Positions 44,762-56,860 of a stretch of DNA of 64,000 nt are shown piece by piece. The translations under genes and the position numbers were made by a program. The stretch spans positions 31,478,001 to 31,542,000 of the forward strand of contig BSBM01001719.1 in NCBI GenBank assembly GCA_027924585.1, given 5' to 3'. The notes under the pieces were generated by a model. The model searched no databases and was not told the origin of the DNA. It worked only from the letters and a program-made list of their open reading frames with translations. This DNA comes from Larix kaempferi (lineage: Eukaryota > Streptophyta > Pinopsida > Pinales > Pinaceae). Each line of letters begins with the position of its first letter. Position 1 is the first letter of the stretch.

Positions 44762-47700
44762 AACGTTATCTAAGGAATGGGAGAAAAAACTCAAGATGTC
44801 TGCTCAAGAAGATCTAAGAGAGATAGAGTCCAAGATTAAGGCTTTGTTTTCAACTCTAAAAGATGGCATTTTTACTAGTGATGAATCCGAGACTCTAAAG
44901 CAGCTAGAAGGAAAACGAACCTCCTTATTGGAAAAAGAAGAACAATTGTGGAGACTAAAAAGTCGAGCTATTTGGTTAGCGGCAAGGGACAACAATAAAC
45001 AATTATTTTATAATTTTTCCAGTCACAGAAGGAATATTAACACTATCTTAGAGATAAAAAAAGAATCGGGTAATTTGGTAAGCTCATTTCAAGATAAAGC
45101 AGTTGCAGCTGTAAAAATTTTTGGCTCTCTCTTCTCTGAGCCCTCAAGGTGCCCGATAACATAAATGCTAGAAGTTTTAAGGCTTTTTACCAGGGCGTTC
45201 AATGACAAATGAATAAGTCCTTAAAGGAGGATATCTCTAAAGAAGAATTGGGACAAGTCCTACAATCTTTTCAGAGAGGGAAAATCCCAGGGCCAGATGG
45301 TTTCAATGTAGAATTCTACTTGGGGTTCTATGATCACATCAAGGAAGACCTTCTGAAAGTAGTTCAGGAATCCCAAAAGTCAGGGAAAGTGCTTGGATCC
45401 TTCAATTCAACTTGCATTTCTCTGAGCCCTAAGAAGACTAAAAGTGACTCATTTGGTGACTTCATACCAATTGCTTGCTGTAATTTGATATACAAGTTAA
45501 TTGCTCAGAGGCTTTGATCCAGATTTATGTGGGAACAAAGCAAAAGATAGCATATACAGAATCATATACAGAGATATATTGCAAATAACACAATGATACA
45601 GTAAACACATATTCTATTAAATAGCAGAAATAGAACAGACTGTAAAATACAATAGCTAGAATGGTGGTAGCTATCTCTGAGAAGAGATGTGGCCGCTATG
45701 CTCATTCGTGCCAAGAGGAATACAAAGCGAGGCCGAAAGGGCCTACTTATAATAAGCATGAGGGAAAGAATCCCAATCAAAAACCTAACCCTAGAAGATG
45801 AACTATCATAAAGTTTGCGGCCCCAAGGTGGTTAGTTGAACAGTCAACTTCCCGGGGTCATAACTTTTGCATACGATCTCTGTTTAGGGCGCTCGGTAGC
45901 CCGTTGGAAAGGTCTAACCGAGATTTACAACTTTCGACTGGGACCAAATGAATGATTTTGGCAACCATTCGGTCCCCCAAATCAACAAAGAATGTCGTTT
46001 AGGGCCTCAAAATGGCTCCGGAAGTTCAGGACCCGAAAAACTACTAAAAATAGTAATTTACCAAAATTGCCAGAAGACTTTTTTGAGCCAGTTGGAAGAG
46101 GTGGGCTGCCACTGATATCCACCTGGATCAGGCTTAAACCCCTTCTAAGTGATTTTATCACGGAAGAGCAATTTGGTTTCCTATTTAACAGACAAATCCA
46201 TGATGCAGTTTCACAAGCTGAAGAAGCCTTCCATTCGATAAAAAAAGAGAAACATAAGGCTTTTTCTATAAAATTGGATCTCTCTAAAGCTTATGATAGG
46301 GTTAGCTAGACATTTTTAATACTGCTTCCGGTACAGATTGGGATGGCACTTGAAGTAGTCGACTATATAATGGGTTGTGTGCAATCCAGCTCCTTTGCAG
46401 TACTGATAAATGGATCCCCTTCATCTCTTTTTCAAACCTTCAAGAGGGATTCGAAAGGGATGTCCCCTCCCCCTTCCTTTTTATATAAGTTGTGGATGCT
46501 CTTAGAAGGTTGATCCATAATGCTAAGATATGTTAAATAATTGAAGGAGTGCATGTTTCAAGTTATTTGGAAGTAACCCACACCCTGTTTGTTGACGATG
46601 TTCTCATGTTTGGAAATCGTACCTTAGCAAGGGTGGCTCTTCCTTTTCCTTTGAATGTATTGATAGTATGAGTTAAATATCTAGGTTTTGTTCTAAAACC
46701 AAATTTTTATTCCTTTCAATATTGGCAATGGATTTATACAAAAGTAGAGAAACGCATCTCGTTATCGGAAAATAGGTTTCTCTCAAGAGGAGGTAGAATG
46801 GTTCTCTTGAAAGTAGTAATATAGAGCATACCAGTATATTGGGCTTCCATAGCCTACATTCCTAAAGGAATTCTGGACAAAAATCTTTTCATTCTTATGG
46901 ACGACTAGCAAGAAGTCAGAAGGAATCCCATTAGAAAAATGGAAATCTTAAACCCCTACCAAGAATCTAGGAGGTTGGGGCATTAAAAGACCTGAAATAT
47001 TCTGTAAAGCTTTGGCATCTAAAACTCTCTAGAGGTTAATGTAGAGACCTAATTCATCGTGGGGAATATTTTTGAGATCCAAATATTGCAACAACTCCAC
47101 TATTGTGGAGTGGTTTCAGAACCCTTCCAAATCCTTCAAAAATGGGCCTATTGGATGGAAAGCATTGGTGTTGGCTTTTCCCTTAATAGGAAATTGGATA
47201 GCATGGAAGATTGGTGACAGGAGAAAGGTAGGAATAGGTGCGGATCCTTGGATAGGAGCGGGCAAAGATTTCAAATTATCAGCTGAGTTGAAAGAAAAAT
47301 TGCGACAACAGAAGGTTTTAATGCTAGCTGATGCTCAAGCTCAATCTCCGCAGTTGAGACGAAGAGATGGCTGTAAATCTTCACATGATTTAATGCTATC
47401 CAGAGAATTAGCAAGGGAATGGAACAATTATGTGAACAAATTGGTGTACAATTTCATCCACCTGGAACTAATCTGGACAAAGAATGGATTAAATGGATAC
47501 TTTTCGGAGAAACTTAGATATGAAGAAGTCAGCCAAGAAACTTTCCAAGGAGAGAAAAGTTGGTGGAGACCTTTATTGAAAATCCACAACCCTTTGAAAA
47601 CAATCCTGACCCTCTGGTTGGCTCTAAATGAAAAAATGTTAACTTGGGAAAACTTAAAGAAAAGAGGTTTTCATGGTCCCATCATTTTTGCACTATGTCT

Positions 47701-48370
47701 TGCAAATGAGGAAACCTCCTCTCACTTGTTCAGTCTATGTCCTTATGCAGGAGAAGTATGGGACATGGTATCCTTGAAAATGGTCAACTCCAAAATAGCG
47801 CAAAGAGATGCAACGCTAGAACAACAATCCCTGGAGTGGTGGCGAACATAAGGGGTACGTAAATATGATGCATTCATAGATCTCTTTGTTTGCACAATCT
47901 AGGAAGCACGCAACCAAGCAATTTTCAAGAACATAAGTGTTCCAACAGACATTGCTTCTGTTATCTTGATGCAAAAATTCCAGGAGCACAAGATCGCTGA
48001 CAAATCTAGAAATATTAGAGAAATTACAGTCCCAAGTATCAATAAGAGTGAGCCATGGGCTTATTTGATGGTGCAAGTCAGGGATATCCTCCTATATGTG
48101 GAGGAGGGGGAGTATTATACATTACAAATGACAGCAAGCTTTGCATCAAATTCGCACCTGGGAGGGCATCAAATAGCAAGGCTGAGTTAGCATCTTTGTG
48201 GGCGGTTCTCAAAACTACTCAGAGGAAAAATGTTTAAAGGATTCAGATTTTTGGAGTTTCCAAAATGGTGATCGACTGGGATAACCAGATTAATGCCCCC
48301 ATATTAATGCGAGTTGCAAATGAATTTGCTGTTAAGCTGGAGGATCGAAGTGACAGTGTATGTAATCTTA
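44762..48370 (+). pseudogene. LINE ORF2 remnant, L1c
   Basis: Linker region 44796-45164, RT fingers 45209-45517 (KIPGPDGFNVEFY), RT palm 46136-46309 (FGFLFNRQIHDA, KLDLSKAYDR then TAG), zinc-binding RVT region 47072-47851 and RNase H about 48055-48360 (FDGAS, KAELASL, GVSKM with the acidic residue lost). One extra frame change relative to L1a occurs near 45208, where a base of the ATGACGAAATG stretch is missing. Confidence 0.8.
45515..46130. mobile_element. Solo LTR-like insertion in L1c
   Basis: 616 bp, TGATCCAG...CTGGATCA, a perfect 8-bp inverted terminus, flanked by GGCTT (45510-45514 and 46131-46135). It is the orthologue of 6739-7358 and gives the cleaner right end. Confidence 0.78.
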
Positions 48371-48572
48371 TAAGCTGTTAAGACAAAGAAAGGTTATGAA
48401 TTGGAAACAATGTGAATACTATAAGTTGTTAAGGCAAAGACTGTAATTCCTTTTTGTGATGCAAAACAATTTGGATTATGATAATGTAATTCCTACAAGG
48501 ACAATTGATGATCACTCTTTATTTAGAGTGATAGATATTTTACATTTGGAAGATATATATATATATATATAT

Positions 48573-49677
48573 TCTTGACTTCTTTAATTCATCGAGGGCA
48601 CTAATCAATTCACCTTCCCAATCAATGTCTGCAACATATTCTTCTTAATTAGATTGATTATCTGTCTTAACTTCTGCAACTGTCTTAGTCCATGAAAAGT
48701 ACTTCTTCTAGTTCCTCTCGGCAATCACCTCCTTCAGATACATTGCCATCTTCTTTAGTGTGTAGAATTTTCTTCTGTTTTGGAACCCTCCTTTTATTTT
48801 CAGGTATCTGTTGAGTGCACGCAGTTTTTCGTTCATGATAACTAGATTCTTCATCATTGTTGCTATCTCCATCTTTTCTATAAGGACACTTAGAAGAAAA
48901 ATGGTCTATTCCTCCACATTTGAAACATTTGAAAGGCAATTTGCTTTTGTACTTACCTTGTCCTATTTTAAGCTTCCTTATAAAGTTTGACTCTTCATCA
49001 TCTTATTCATTGCAAGAGTCTATGTCATGATCATGCTTATCCTTTCCAATGGATTTAAAAGAAGCTTCCTTTTTAGTGGGATTATCCTTCTTAGTTCTCA
49101 TCTCACATACTGTTAGGATACCCCAAAGCTCGTCCTTTTTTAGATCTTCAAGATTTTCTCTATCTTCCAATGCATACACCTTCGCATCGAATATTGAGGG
49201 CCAAGTTCTCAGTATCTTCTGTACCATATATTCTTCTTCTAGAGTGACCCCAATAATTTTGATTCCATTAACTATCTCATCAACTGTTAAGAAGTAAGAG
49301 GTAATTTTTTCTTCATCTTTCATTCTCAAGGATTCAAATAACCTAGATTAGTTTTAACTTTGCTTTCTTTACCTTTTCATCACCTTCATAAACACCTATG
49401 AGTTTCTCTCAGACTTCCTTGGTTGAGGCACGGTGCACAAGCTTGAAAAATTCATTATCTGTTAAGCCACATAGCATTACATTTATAGTTCTTGCATTGC
49501 ATTCATATGTTCTCCTTTCAACTAGATTAACTGGTATGACTGCTGGGACATTGTAACCATCAACATTGGACTTCCATACATCTGCTCCAAGTGATTGCAA
49601 ATATACTTCCATCAGGTATAGTTGGTGCCATCAAATCTTGGTGCTTTGTTTGTGGAAATACCTTCCTTCTTGTCCAT
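48573..49677 (-). pseudogene. Ty1/copia gag with zinc knuckle, duplicate
   Basis: Minus-strand duplicate of 9808-10908. ATG at 49677; VYLQSLGADVWKSNVDGY at 49409-49612; UBN2 core joined to downstream sequence in one frame at 49003-49329, where D1 has a stop; zinc knuckle CFKCGGIDHFSSKC in 48685-48939. It is cut at the LINE (AT)n tract. Confidence 0.82.
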
Positions 49678-49729
49678 ATCTGCTCACAAATCTATATTCC
49701 AGATGTTAATTTGTTACTGAAGACACTCG

Positions 49730-49740
49730 CTCTGATACCA
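49730..49740 (-). other. Primer binding site of copia element, duplicate
   Basis: TGGTATCAGAG on the minus strand, two bases inside the LTR end, as at 10961-10971. Confidence 0.83.
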
Positions 49741-49742
49741 AT

Positions 49743-50398
49743 TGTTGGAATCAATTTAATACTTAGAGGGGGGGTGAATCAGTATTAACGCATTGATCAA
49801 CAATTTTTACCTTCTTTAACATATTAGTCTTAACATAATATTGATCTTTAGTTATGCATCCAATATAAATAAAATCATTCATCCATATATGCACCAAGAC
49901 AAAGAACACCTAACACATACGATTTTGACGTGGAAACCCAAATGGGAGAAAACCACAAAATGCTCTTTTGTATTGAAAATATTACATTCAAGGAAGCATT
50001 GACTTCCCGTTGTTACCAGCACCAGCCCCCTAGTTTTACAGGTCTCGACCTAAAGGAAGCATCGAATCCTTGTGTTCTCTAGCACCAATGGGAAGGAGTC
50101 TATGACCTCCTACGCCTTGCCCCATCCTATAGCCCATAGATCCAAAATAACATGTTTCCTTACTGAACTTCCGACATGCACACACTTTTGATATTATGAT
50201 GTTTTTCCTACTATGTGCACCTTTTGTATGTAGTCGTATTGTTGTCACTTCTCTGCATACATCACTTGACTTCTCATTCCACTCAAACTTCATTCTGTTA
50301 ATGAATCACTTCATATTTCATGTGCTACTTCATTTGTTGTAGTCTGTGCCATTGATTAGCTGTGTCATTCTACTACTTCGCAACTACACTAACCAACA
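49743..50398 (-). repeat. Copia 5' LTR, duplicate (656 bp)
   Basis: TGTTGG...CCAACA termini on the minus strand; same length as 10974-11629. Confidence 0.75.
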
Positions 50399-50786
50399 GA
50401 TACTGTGCTTCATTTGATAGCGTGTTGATATGAGATTGTGAACTGGTATCAGATGTAACTGCGCACTTACTAATATGTGTCCATTCGGTTTAAGTGCCAC
50501 AGTATTTCAAACAATCTACGACATGTTGTGAATTATATGATTCATCCTTTCGGTTTAACGCACTTGCCTCATATCATCCTAATCATGATGCACATACCAT
50601 ATTCTACTGATGTTCTGTTGTTCCACATCTGATGGACTTCTTTACGTCGCACACTTCACTTCAACCTTTGTGCATCAGCTAAATTTTTTTGCATCTACTG
50701 ATATACCTCATTTCAGTCTCTATGCTTCTTCCTTCCAAAACATCTATTTACTATCTATGTGTTTCTTGTGCTACTATCATTTGGTC
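50399..50786. other. Unassigned flank before gypsy copy 2
   Basis: Duplicate of 11630-12017; no coding signal. Ends in the target duplication TGGTC (50782-50786). Confidence 0.6.
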
Positions 50787-51161
50787 TGTTAGGAACCCAT
50801 ATCTTTACTTTGTTAGTATGTTGTTGTTGGATGCATATGCTTTGTAAGTCGTCCTGTAGTATTTGTTGATCAATAGTTTGTGTTATTGTTGTTGGCGCAT
50901 ATGCTTTGTAAGTCGTCCGTAGTATTGTTGATCCATAGTTTGTAACGGCCCATGGTTTCGACCCATAATATTGGCGCCTAGAATTAGTATATAAGTGTGT
51001 GTTGAGACCTATGAAGGCACCGTGAAGTTATTTGTATTGAGCTTGCTCAAAGGAGGTTGCCCCCTCGAAGTGGCCTGTGATCAATACAAAAGTGATTCTG
51101 AGTTCTGTCATTTCTGCTATTTCGCGTATTCTTGTTAATTAATTGTTGTAGGTGCCTCACA
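50787..51161 (+). repeat. Gypsy copy 2, 5' LTR
   Basis: 375 bp with the same U3 tandem units and TATATAAG box. It carries the C that distinguishes 5' from 3' LTRs in this family (TTGGCGCC). Confidence 0.94.
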
Positions 51162-51163
51162 TC

Positions 51164-51175
51164 TGGTATCAGAGC
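51164..51175 (+). other. Primer binding site, gypsy copy 2
   Basis: TGGTATCAGAGC two bases after the LTR; identical to copy 1. Confidence 0.92.
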
Positions 51176-52135
51176 ACTTTCTTGGGCTCGCTGGGTGAAA
51201 TTTCTGCCAAAATTTTTTTTCGCATCTGTTGCAGGTTCGGATTTGGGAATAATCCCTATCCGCTTAACTGTGGGAAGTACTTGGGCATAATCCCTAAAAC
51301 TCATTGTGAGGAGTACCACAGGAACCCCGAAGTAGCTGGCCCATTGAGAGGACCTGCCGGCGAAAAGGGCAACGACCCCTACCTGATTGACTAGTTCCCA
51401 CCCGTGAGGTAAACCAAGAGCTGTTGTACTGCCCCAATATGCAAGCCATTAGACAGCATTGGTGGCCGAGTGAAAACCCTGAACTGTTAGGAAGCCGCAC
51501 ATACCTGGGGTCCATATCTACTTTCAGCTGAACTATTGTCGATCACTGCTGCGCCGTTTCAGATTCATTTTGCAAGCCGTTCCAGATCCAGTCGTTCGGC
51601 GTTGTTCCAGAATCCTTCGAACTAGAGATCCCATTCTGCACGCAGAGCCGTAGCCGCTCCAGACTGTAAAAAAAAAAAAAAAAAAAATTCCTGTTTTTTC
51701 TCCATATCTCCCTTGTTTTACCTCTGTTTTCCTTGAAAATTTCAGGGAACCCCTGTCATTCCATTCTGCATATTTCATCCCTGAGGAACCTATCCTCAAT
51801 TCCCTTTCCTACAGCCCGAAATCCCACATTTGTCTATTTTTAGGGTTTTCCATAACTTCCTCAGATTTCACCCAATCACCTTCAATTTTTACCACAGAGT
51901 TCCTTTCTGAATTCTGCTTCTTTTCTCCCCTCTACCAAATTTTCCCATCCTTTCACCCCGCTGCTGAAATCCTCATTTTTGCTTCCGTGTCTATCCAACA
52001 GTGTCCAAAAAACGAGTCAAACCCCAATTACCCTTCTGATTTTTTCCCAAATCCAAATTTTCCTTTACTGAAATAGTTCCTGTTTTTGTTTTCCTACCCA
52101 GTCAAAAAAAAAAAAAAAAAAAAAAATCCCTGGTT

Positions 52136-55100
52136 ATGGTTGTCACCCGTGCAGGAGTAAAAACCATGGAGGAATCCCTTGTAGCCATCCAAGCCAAACT
52201 CCAAGATCTGGATGAAAAATTTCTTGGTCTCCATCTTGAACATTCAGCTATGAACAACAAACGGCAGTCCGAGTCTTCAGTAGACAATGGGTTCTCTTCT
52301 TCCAGCAATTTCCGTGGTCCGAAGCTTGATTTTCCTCGCTTCAATGGTACCGATCCAACTGGATGGATCTATCGTGCAAAACAGTATTTCAGTCTGCATA
52401 ATACTTTTGATGTCAACAAAGTTCCGTTGGCATCCTTTCATTTGGAACAGGAAGCTCTTCAATGGTACCGTTGGTACATCAAGGCTCATCCAGAACCCAA
52501 CTGGCCAGACTTTTTCCAACTCCTTTTGCAACGATTTGGTCCTAGTGCTTTTGATGACTTCACAGGAACCCTCACTAAACTTCGCCAAACTGGCACTGTG
52601 AGAGAGTATCAAACCGAATTTGAGAATCTAGCCAACCACACCAAAGGATTGTCTGATGAATTTTACCGGAGTTGTTTTATCAGTGGTCTAAAGGATGCCA
52701 TCCGCTCTGAGGTCAAAATGTTCTGTCCCAACATAATGATGGAAGCACTCTGGTTGGCTAATTTGGAAGAACACAAGATTGCAGCCCAACAACGCTCCAA
52801 GCCCACTTTTGTTCCCTTCCGAAATATGGGTTCTCAACGACCACCTATACCGCAGGCTCCTCGACCGACTCCTATCAAGCGTTTGTCTGAAACAGAGATG
52901 CAAGCACGCAGAGAAAAGGGTCTTTGCTATAATTGTGATGAGAAATTCACTCGGGGACATAGATGTGTTCAGCAAAAGCTCTATCTCCTGGATGTGGAGT
53001 CTCCGCCTGCCTCTGAAATGGGTGACGAAGATCCAGAAACACTGGATGCACCGGTCGACATTCAGGAACCGCCTATTGACCCTCCGTCTCAGGATGACCA
53101 GCTAGAGATATCTCTCCATGCTTTAGCTGGAATCACCACCCCCCAAACAATGCGGGTCAGAGGTTACTTCAAGAAGCTTCCTCTTACAATCCTCATTGAT
53201 TCTGGTAGCACTCATAATTTCATTGACCCTCGGATCGCCAAACAAGCTGATTGTTTTATCCATCCTTGCTCCAACTTTGAAGTCATGGTTGCCAATGGGG
53301 GCACCTTACCTTGCAAAGGGAAGTGTCGAAATGTGTGTATCTCTATGGGATATTATACCTTGCGCTCTGACATGTTTTCCTTGCCCTTAGGCTGATGTGA
53401 TGTGGTTTTGGGAGCTCAATGGCTACGCACACTCGGCCCTATATTATGGGATTTTGCCGAACTTTGGATGCAGTTTTCCCTCAATGGACACAAACACACA
53501 TTGACAGGATTACAACCAGGTTCTCTCAGCATCATCAGTTCACATTGCATGGAAAAACTCCTCAAGAAGAATTCACATGGTGTCATCGCTCAGATCCATT
53601 CCATCCAGATGCAACCATCAGCGGTCTCCACTACTCCTTTTGATCTACAACAAATTCTGGATCGATATACAGGTGTCTTTGCTGAACCAGTGGGATTACC
53701 ACCTTCCAGGCCAGAAGACCATCGTATTCAGCTCCTTCCTGGAAGCGCTCCTCCCAACATCAGGCCCTATCGCTACCCATTCCACCAAAAAACGGAGATT
53801 GAAATGCTCGTTCGGGACTTATTGAAGCAAGGTATTATTCGCCCAAGCACAAGTTCCTTTTCTTCTCCAGTTATTCTTGTCCGCAAAAAAGATGGGTCAT
53901 GGCGCCTCTGCATTGAATTCCGAGCACTTAATCACCTCACCATCAAGGATAAGTTTCCAATTCCTGTTGTTGATGAACTTCTTGACGAGCTTCATGGGGC
54001 TCACTTTTTCTCCAAGTTGGATCTTCGTTCTGGGTATCATCAAATTCAGGTTCATGAGGATGATATTCCTAAAACAGCTTTCCACACACATGATGGCCAT
54101 TATGAATTTTTGGTCATGCCCTTTGGCCTCACTAATGCTCCTTCCACATTCCAGGCCTTAATGAATAAAATATTTCGACCCTACTTGCGGAAATTCATTC
54201 TGGTATTCTTTGATGATATCCTCATCTATAGTAAAACATGGGATGAACATCTCCAGCATCTGGATCTTGTCATGCAACTGTTCTCTGACCATCATCTCCA
54301 TGCCAAGCAGTCTAAATGTGTTTTTGGACAAAAGGAAGTTGAGTATCTCGGGCACATTATCTCAGCACAAGGGGTTCGTGTGGATCCTGCCAAAATCGAC
54401 GCCATGAACAATTGGCCACGTCCTCAGACACTCAAGAGCCTTCGTGGTTTTTTGGGGTTGACTGGCTACTACCGCAAGTTTGTCAAGGATTATGGGAAGA
54501 TTGCAGCTCCATTAACTGCTCTGTTGAAAAAGGATGCTTTTACATGGACACCTGCTGCTCAGTGTGCATTTGACAAACTAAAACAAGCTATGTGTACTAC
54601 ACCTGTGCTAGCTATGCCCGATTTTTCCAAGCCCTTCACTATTGAGAGTGATGCTTGCGGAAATGGACTTGGTGCTATTCTCCTTCAAGATGAACACCCC
54701 ATTGCATTCACCAGCAAATCCCTTTCAGGTAAGAATTTAGTTGCCTCTACCTATGAGAAGGAAATGATGGCTATTTTGCATGCAGTACAGAAGTGGCGTC
54801 CATACCTATTAGGGAATCATTTCTGCATCAAGACTGATCACCAGAGTCTAAAATATTTCTTGGACCAGCGTGTCTCCTCCCCGGCACAACAGAAATGGGT
54901 TAGCAAACTCATGGGTTATAACTATGAGATCACTTGCAAGAAGGGTAAAGACAATATTGTGGCAGATGCTCTTTCTCGCACATTTGGTGCCCAAGGTTCT
55001 CTTTCAGCTATTTCTATGCCTGTTCCAAATTGGTTGCAATCTGTTCAACAGGGTTATGTCAATGACTCTTCCTTATCTCAGATCATCAAACGCTTGACCA

Positions 55101-56455
55101 ACAACCCTTCTGCTGTACCACATTACTCTTGGGATGGTGCTTCTCTGTGATACAAGGGTCGTCTGGTGCTTCCCCAGAGCACAGATCTTCAACAGGCTGT
55201 CTTCTATGAACTCCATGCTTCTCCATCGGCCGGGCACTCTGGGTTCCTCAAAACATATGAACGAGCATGGCGTAACTTCTTTTGGCAGGGCATGAAAAGG
55301 ACAATTCAACAGATGGTGGCCGAATGTGATACCTACCAGCGCAATAAGGGTGAAACAACACTCGTTCCAGTATTGCTTGAACCCTTGCCCATACCTACAC
55401 GGATTTGGACAGATATTTCTATGGATTTCATTGAAGGGCTCCCTAAATATGGCGGGAAGATAGTGATTCTCGTTGTGGTTGATCGCCTCTCCAAATATAG
55501 TCATTTTTGCGCTCTCAGTCATCTCTATACAGCCTCCTCAGTTGCTCAAATTTTTATGGACCAGATCTTTCGTCTTCATGGCATCCCTTCTTCCATTGTC
55601 TCGGATCGTGATGCGACTTTCACCAGTCATTTTTGGACAGAACTATTTCACCACACTGGCACCAAACTGAAGATGAGTTCAGGGTATCACCCACAAACAG
55701 ATGGTCAGACTGAAATTGTCAATAAATGCTTGGAAACTTATCTTCGTTGCTTCACCTCAGAACAACAACATCAGTGGGAAAAGTGGCTCCCTCTTGCTGA
55801 ATGGTGGTACAATACCTCTTACCACACTGCCTCTAAAATGACCCCATATGAAGCAGTCTATGGTCAAGCACCTCCAACTCTTCTTCCATGCACCCCCACC
55901 AGTTCACCAGTTCAGGAAGTTGACACGGTCCTTCGCAACCGCGATCAGATTCTTCGCATTTTGCGGGAAAATCTTCACATGGCAAGAAATCACATGAAGC
56001 AACAAGCGGATCAGCACCGTTAAGAGCGCACGTTTCAAGTCGGCGATATGGTTTTTCTTCGTCTCCAGCCGTACAAACAATCCTCCTTGAAACTCAAAGG
56101 GCATCGTAAGCTTGCTCCAAAGTTCTATGGGCCATATCGGATTCTTCAGAAGATTGGGTCCGTTGCTTATAAATTGGAACTTCCTCCTTCTTCCCGCATT
56201 CATCCAGTCTTTCATGTCTCTTGTTTGAAGAAAGTTCTTGGCACCAACATCAGCGGCTAGACAATTTTACCCGAACTGGATAATGAAGGATCCATCCTTT
56301 TGGAGCCAGATGCCATCCTCAATCGGCGCACGCGTTAGCTTCGCTCTCGCTCTATCACAGAGGTCTTAATTCAGTGGCACGACATGCAACCAGAGGATGC
56401 TACATGGGAACCACTCCTTCAGACTCAACAACAATTTCCACATCTAAAGCTTTGA
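52136..56455 (+). pseudogene. gag-pol: Gag-pol pseudogene of gypsy copy 2
   Basis: A single reading frame from the ATG at 52136 is broken by TGA at 53393-53395 (after the protease), TGA at 55148-55150 (between RNase H and integrase), TAA at 56021-56023 and TAG at 56258-56260 (integrase C-terminal part), plus the shared TAG at 56336-56338 before the chromodomain. All four private stops are single-base changes relative to copy 1, and no frameshift separates the pieces. Domains are as in copy 1: gag, knuckle, DSGSTHNF protease, FFDD RT, DACGNGLG RNase H, integrase. One integrase zinc-finger cysteine is lost (CDTYQ against CDTCQ). Elsewhere it keeps family-typical residues that copy 1 has lost (KKDGSWR, SGYHQ). 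Confidence 0.92.
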
Positions 56456-56485
56456 GGACAGAGCTTTTTTTTAAGGGGGAGGGGA

Positions 56486-56860
56486 TGTTAGGAACCCATA
56501 TCTTTACTTTGTTAGTATGTTGTTGTTGGACGCATATGCTTTGTAAGTTGTCCCGTAGTATTTGTTGATCAATAGTTTGTGTTATTGTTGTTGGCGCATA
56601 TGCTTTGTAAGTCGCCCGTAGTATTGTTGATCCATAGTTTGTAACGGCCCATGGTTTCGACCCATAGTATTGGTGCCTAGAATTAGTATATAAGTGTGTG
56701 TTGAGACCTATGAAGGCACCGTGAAGTTATTTGTATTGAGCTTGCTCAAAGGAGGTTGCCCCCTCAAAGTGGCCTGTGATCAATACAAAAGTGATTCTGA
56801 GTTCTGTCATTTCTGCTATTTCGTGTATTCTTGTTAATTAATTGTTGCAGGTGCCTCACA
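56486..56860 (+). repeat. Gypsy copy 2, 3' LTR
   Basis: 375 bp, TGTTAGG...CCTCACA, followed by the target duplication TGGTC (56861-56865). It has the 3'-LTR-type T (TTGGTGCC). Confidence 0.94.

Larger units (their letters stand above)
44747..48572 (+). mobile_element. 5'-truncated LINE L1c (duplicate of L1a)
   Basis: Same truncated LINE as 5970-9807, with the same left junction to an R-family LTR, the same solo-LTR insertion and the same (AT)n end (48551-48572, shorter than in L1a). It is a product of block duplication, not a new insertion. Confidence 0.87.
50787..56860 (+). mobile_element. Complete Ty3/gypsy LTR retrotransposon, copy 2 (inactivated)
   Basis: 6074 bp with the same structure as copy 1: 375-bp LTRs (50787-51161 and 56486-56860), primer binding site (51164-51175), leader, gag-pol split by four in-frame stops, chromodomain, polypurine tract (56473-56485) and flanking TGGTC (50782-50786, 56861-56865). 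The leader is shorter by about 48 bp. Both LTR ends keep TG...CA. Confidence 0.94.
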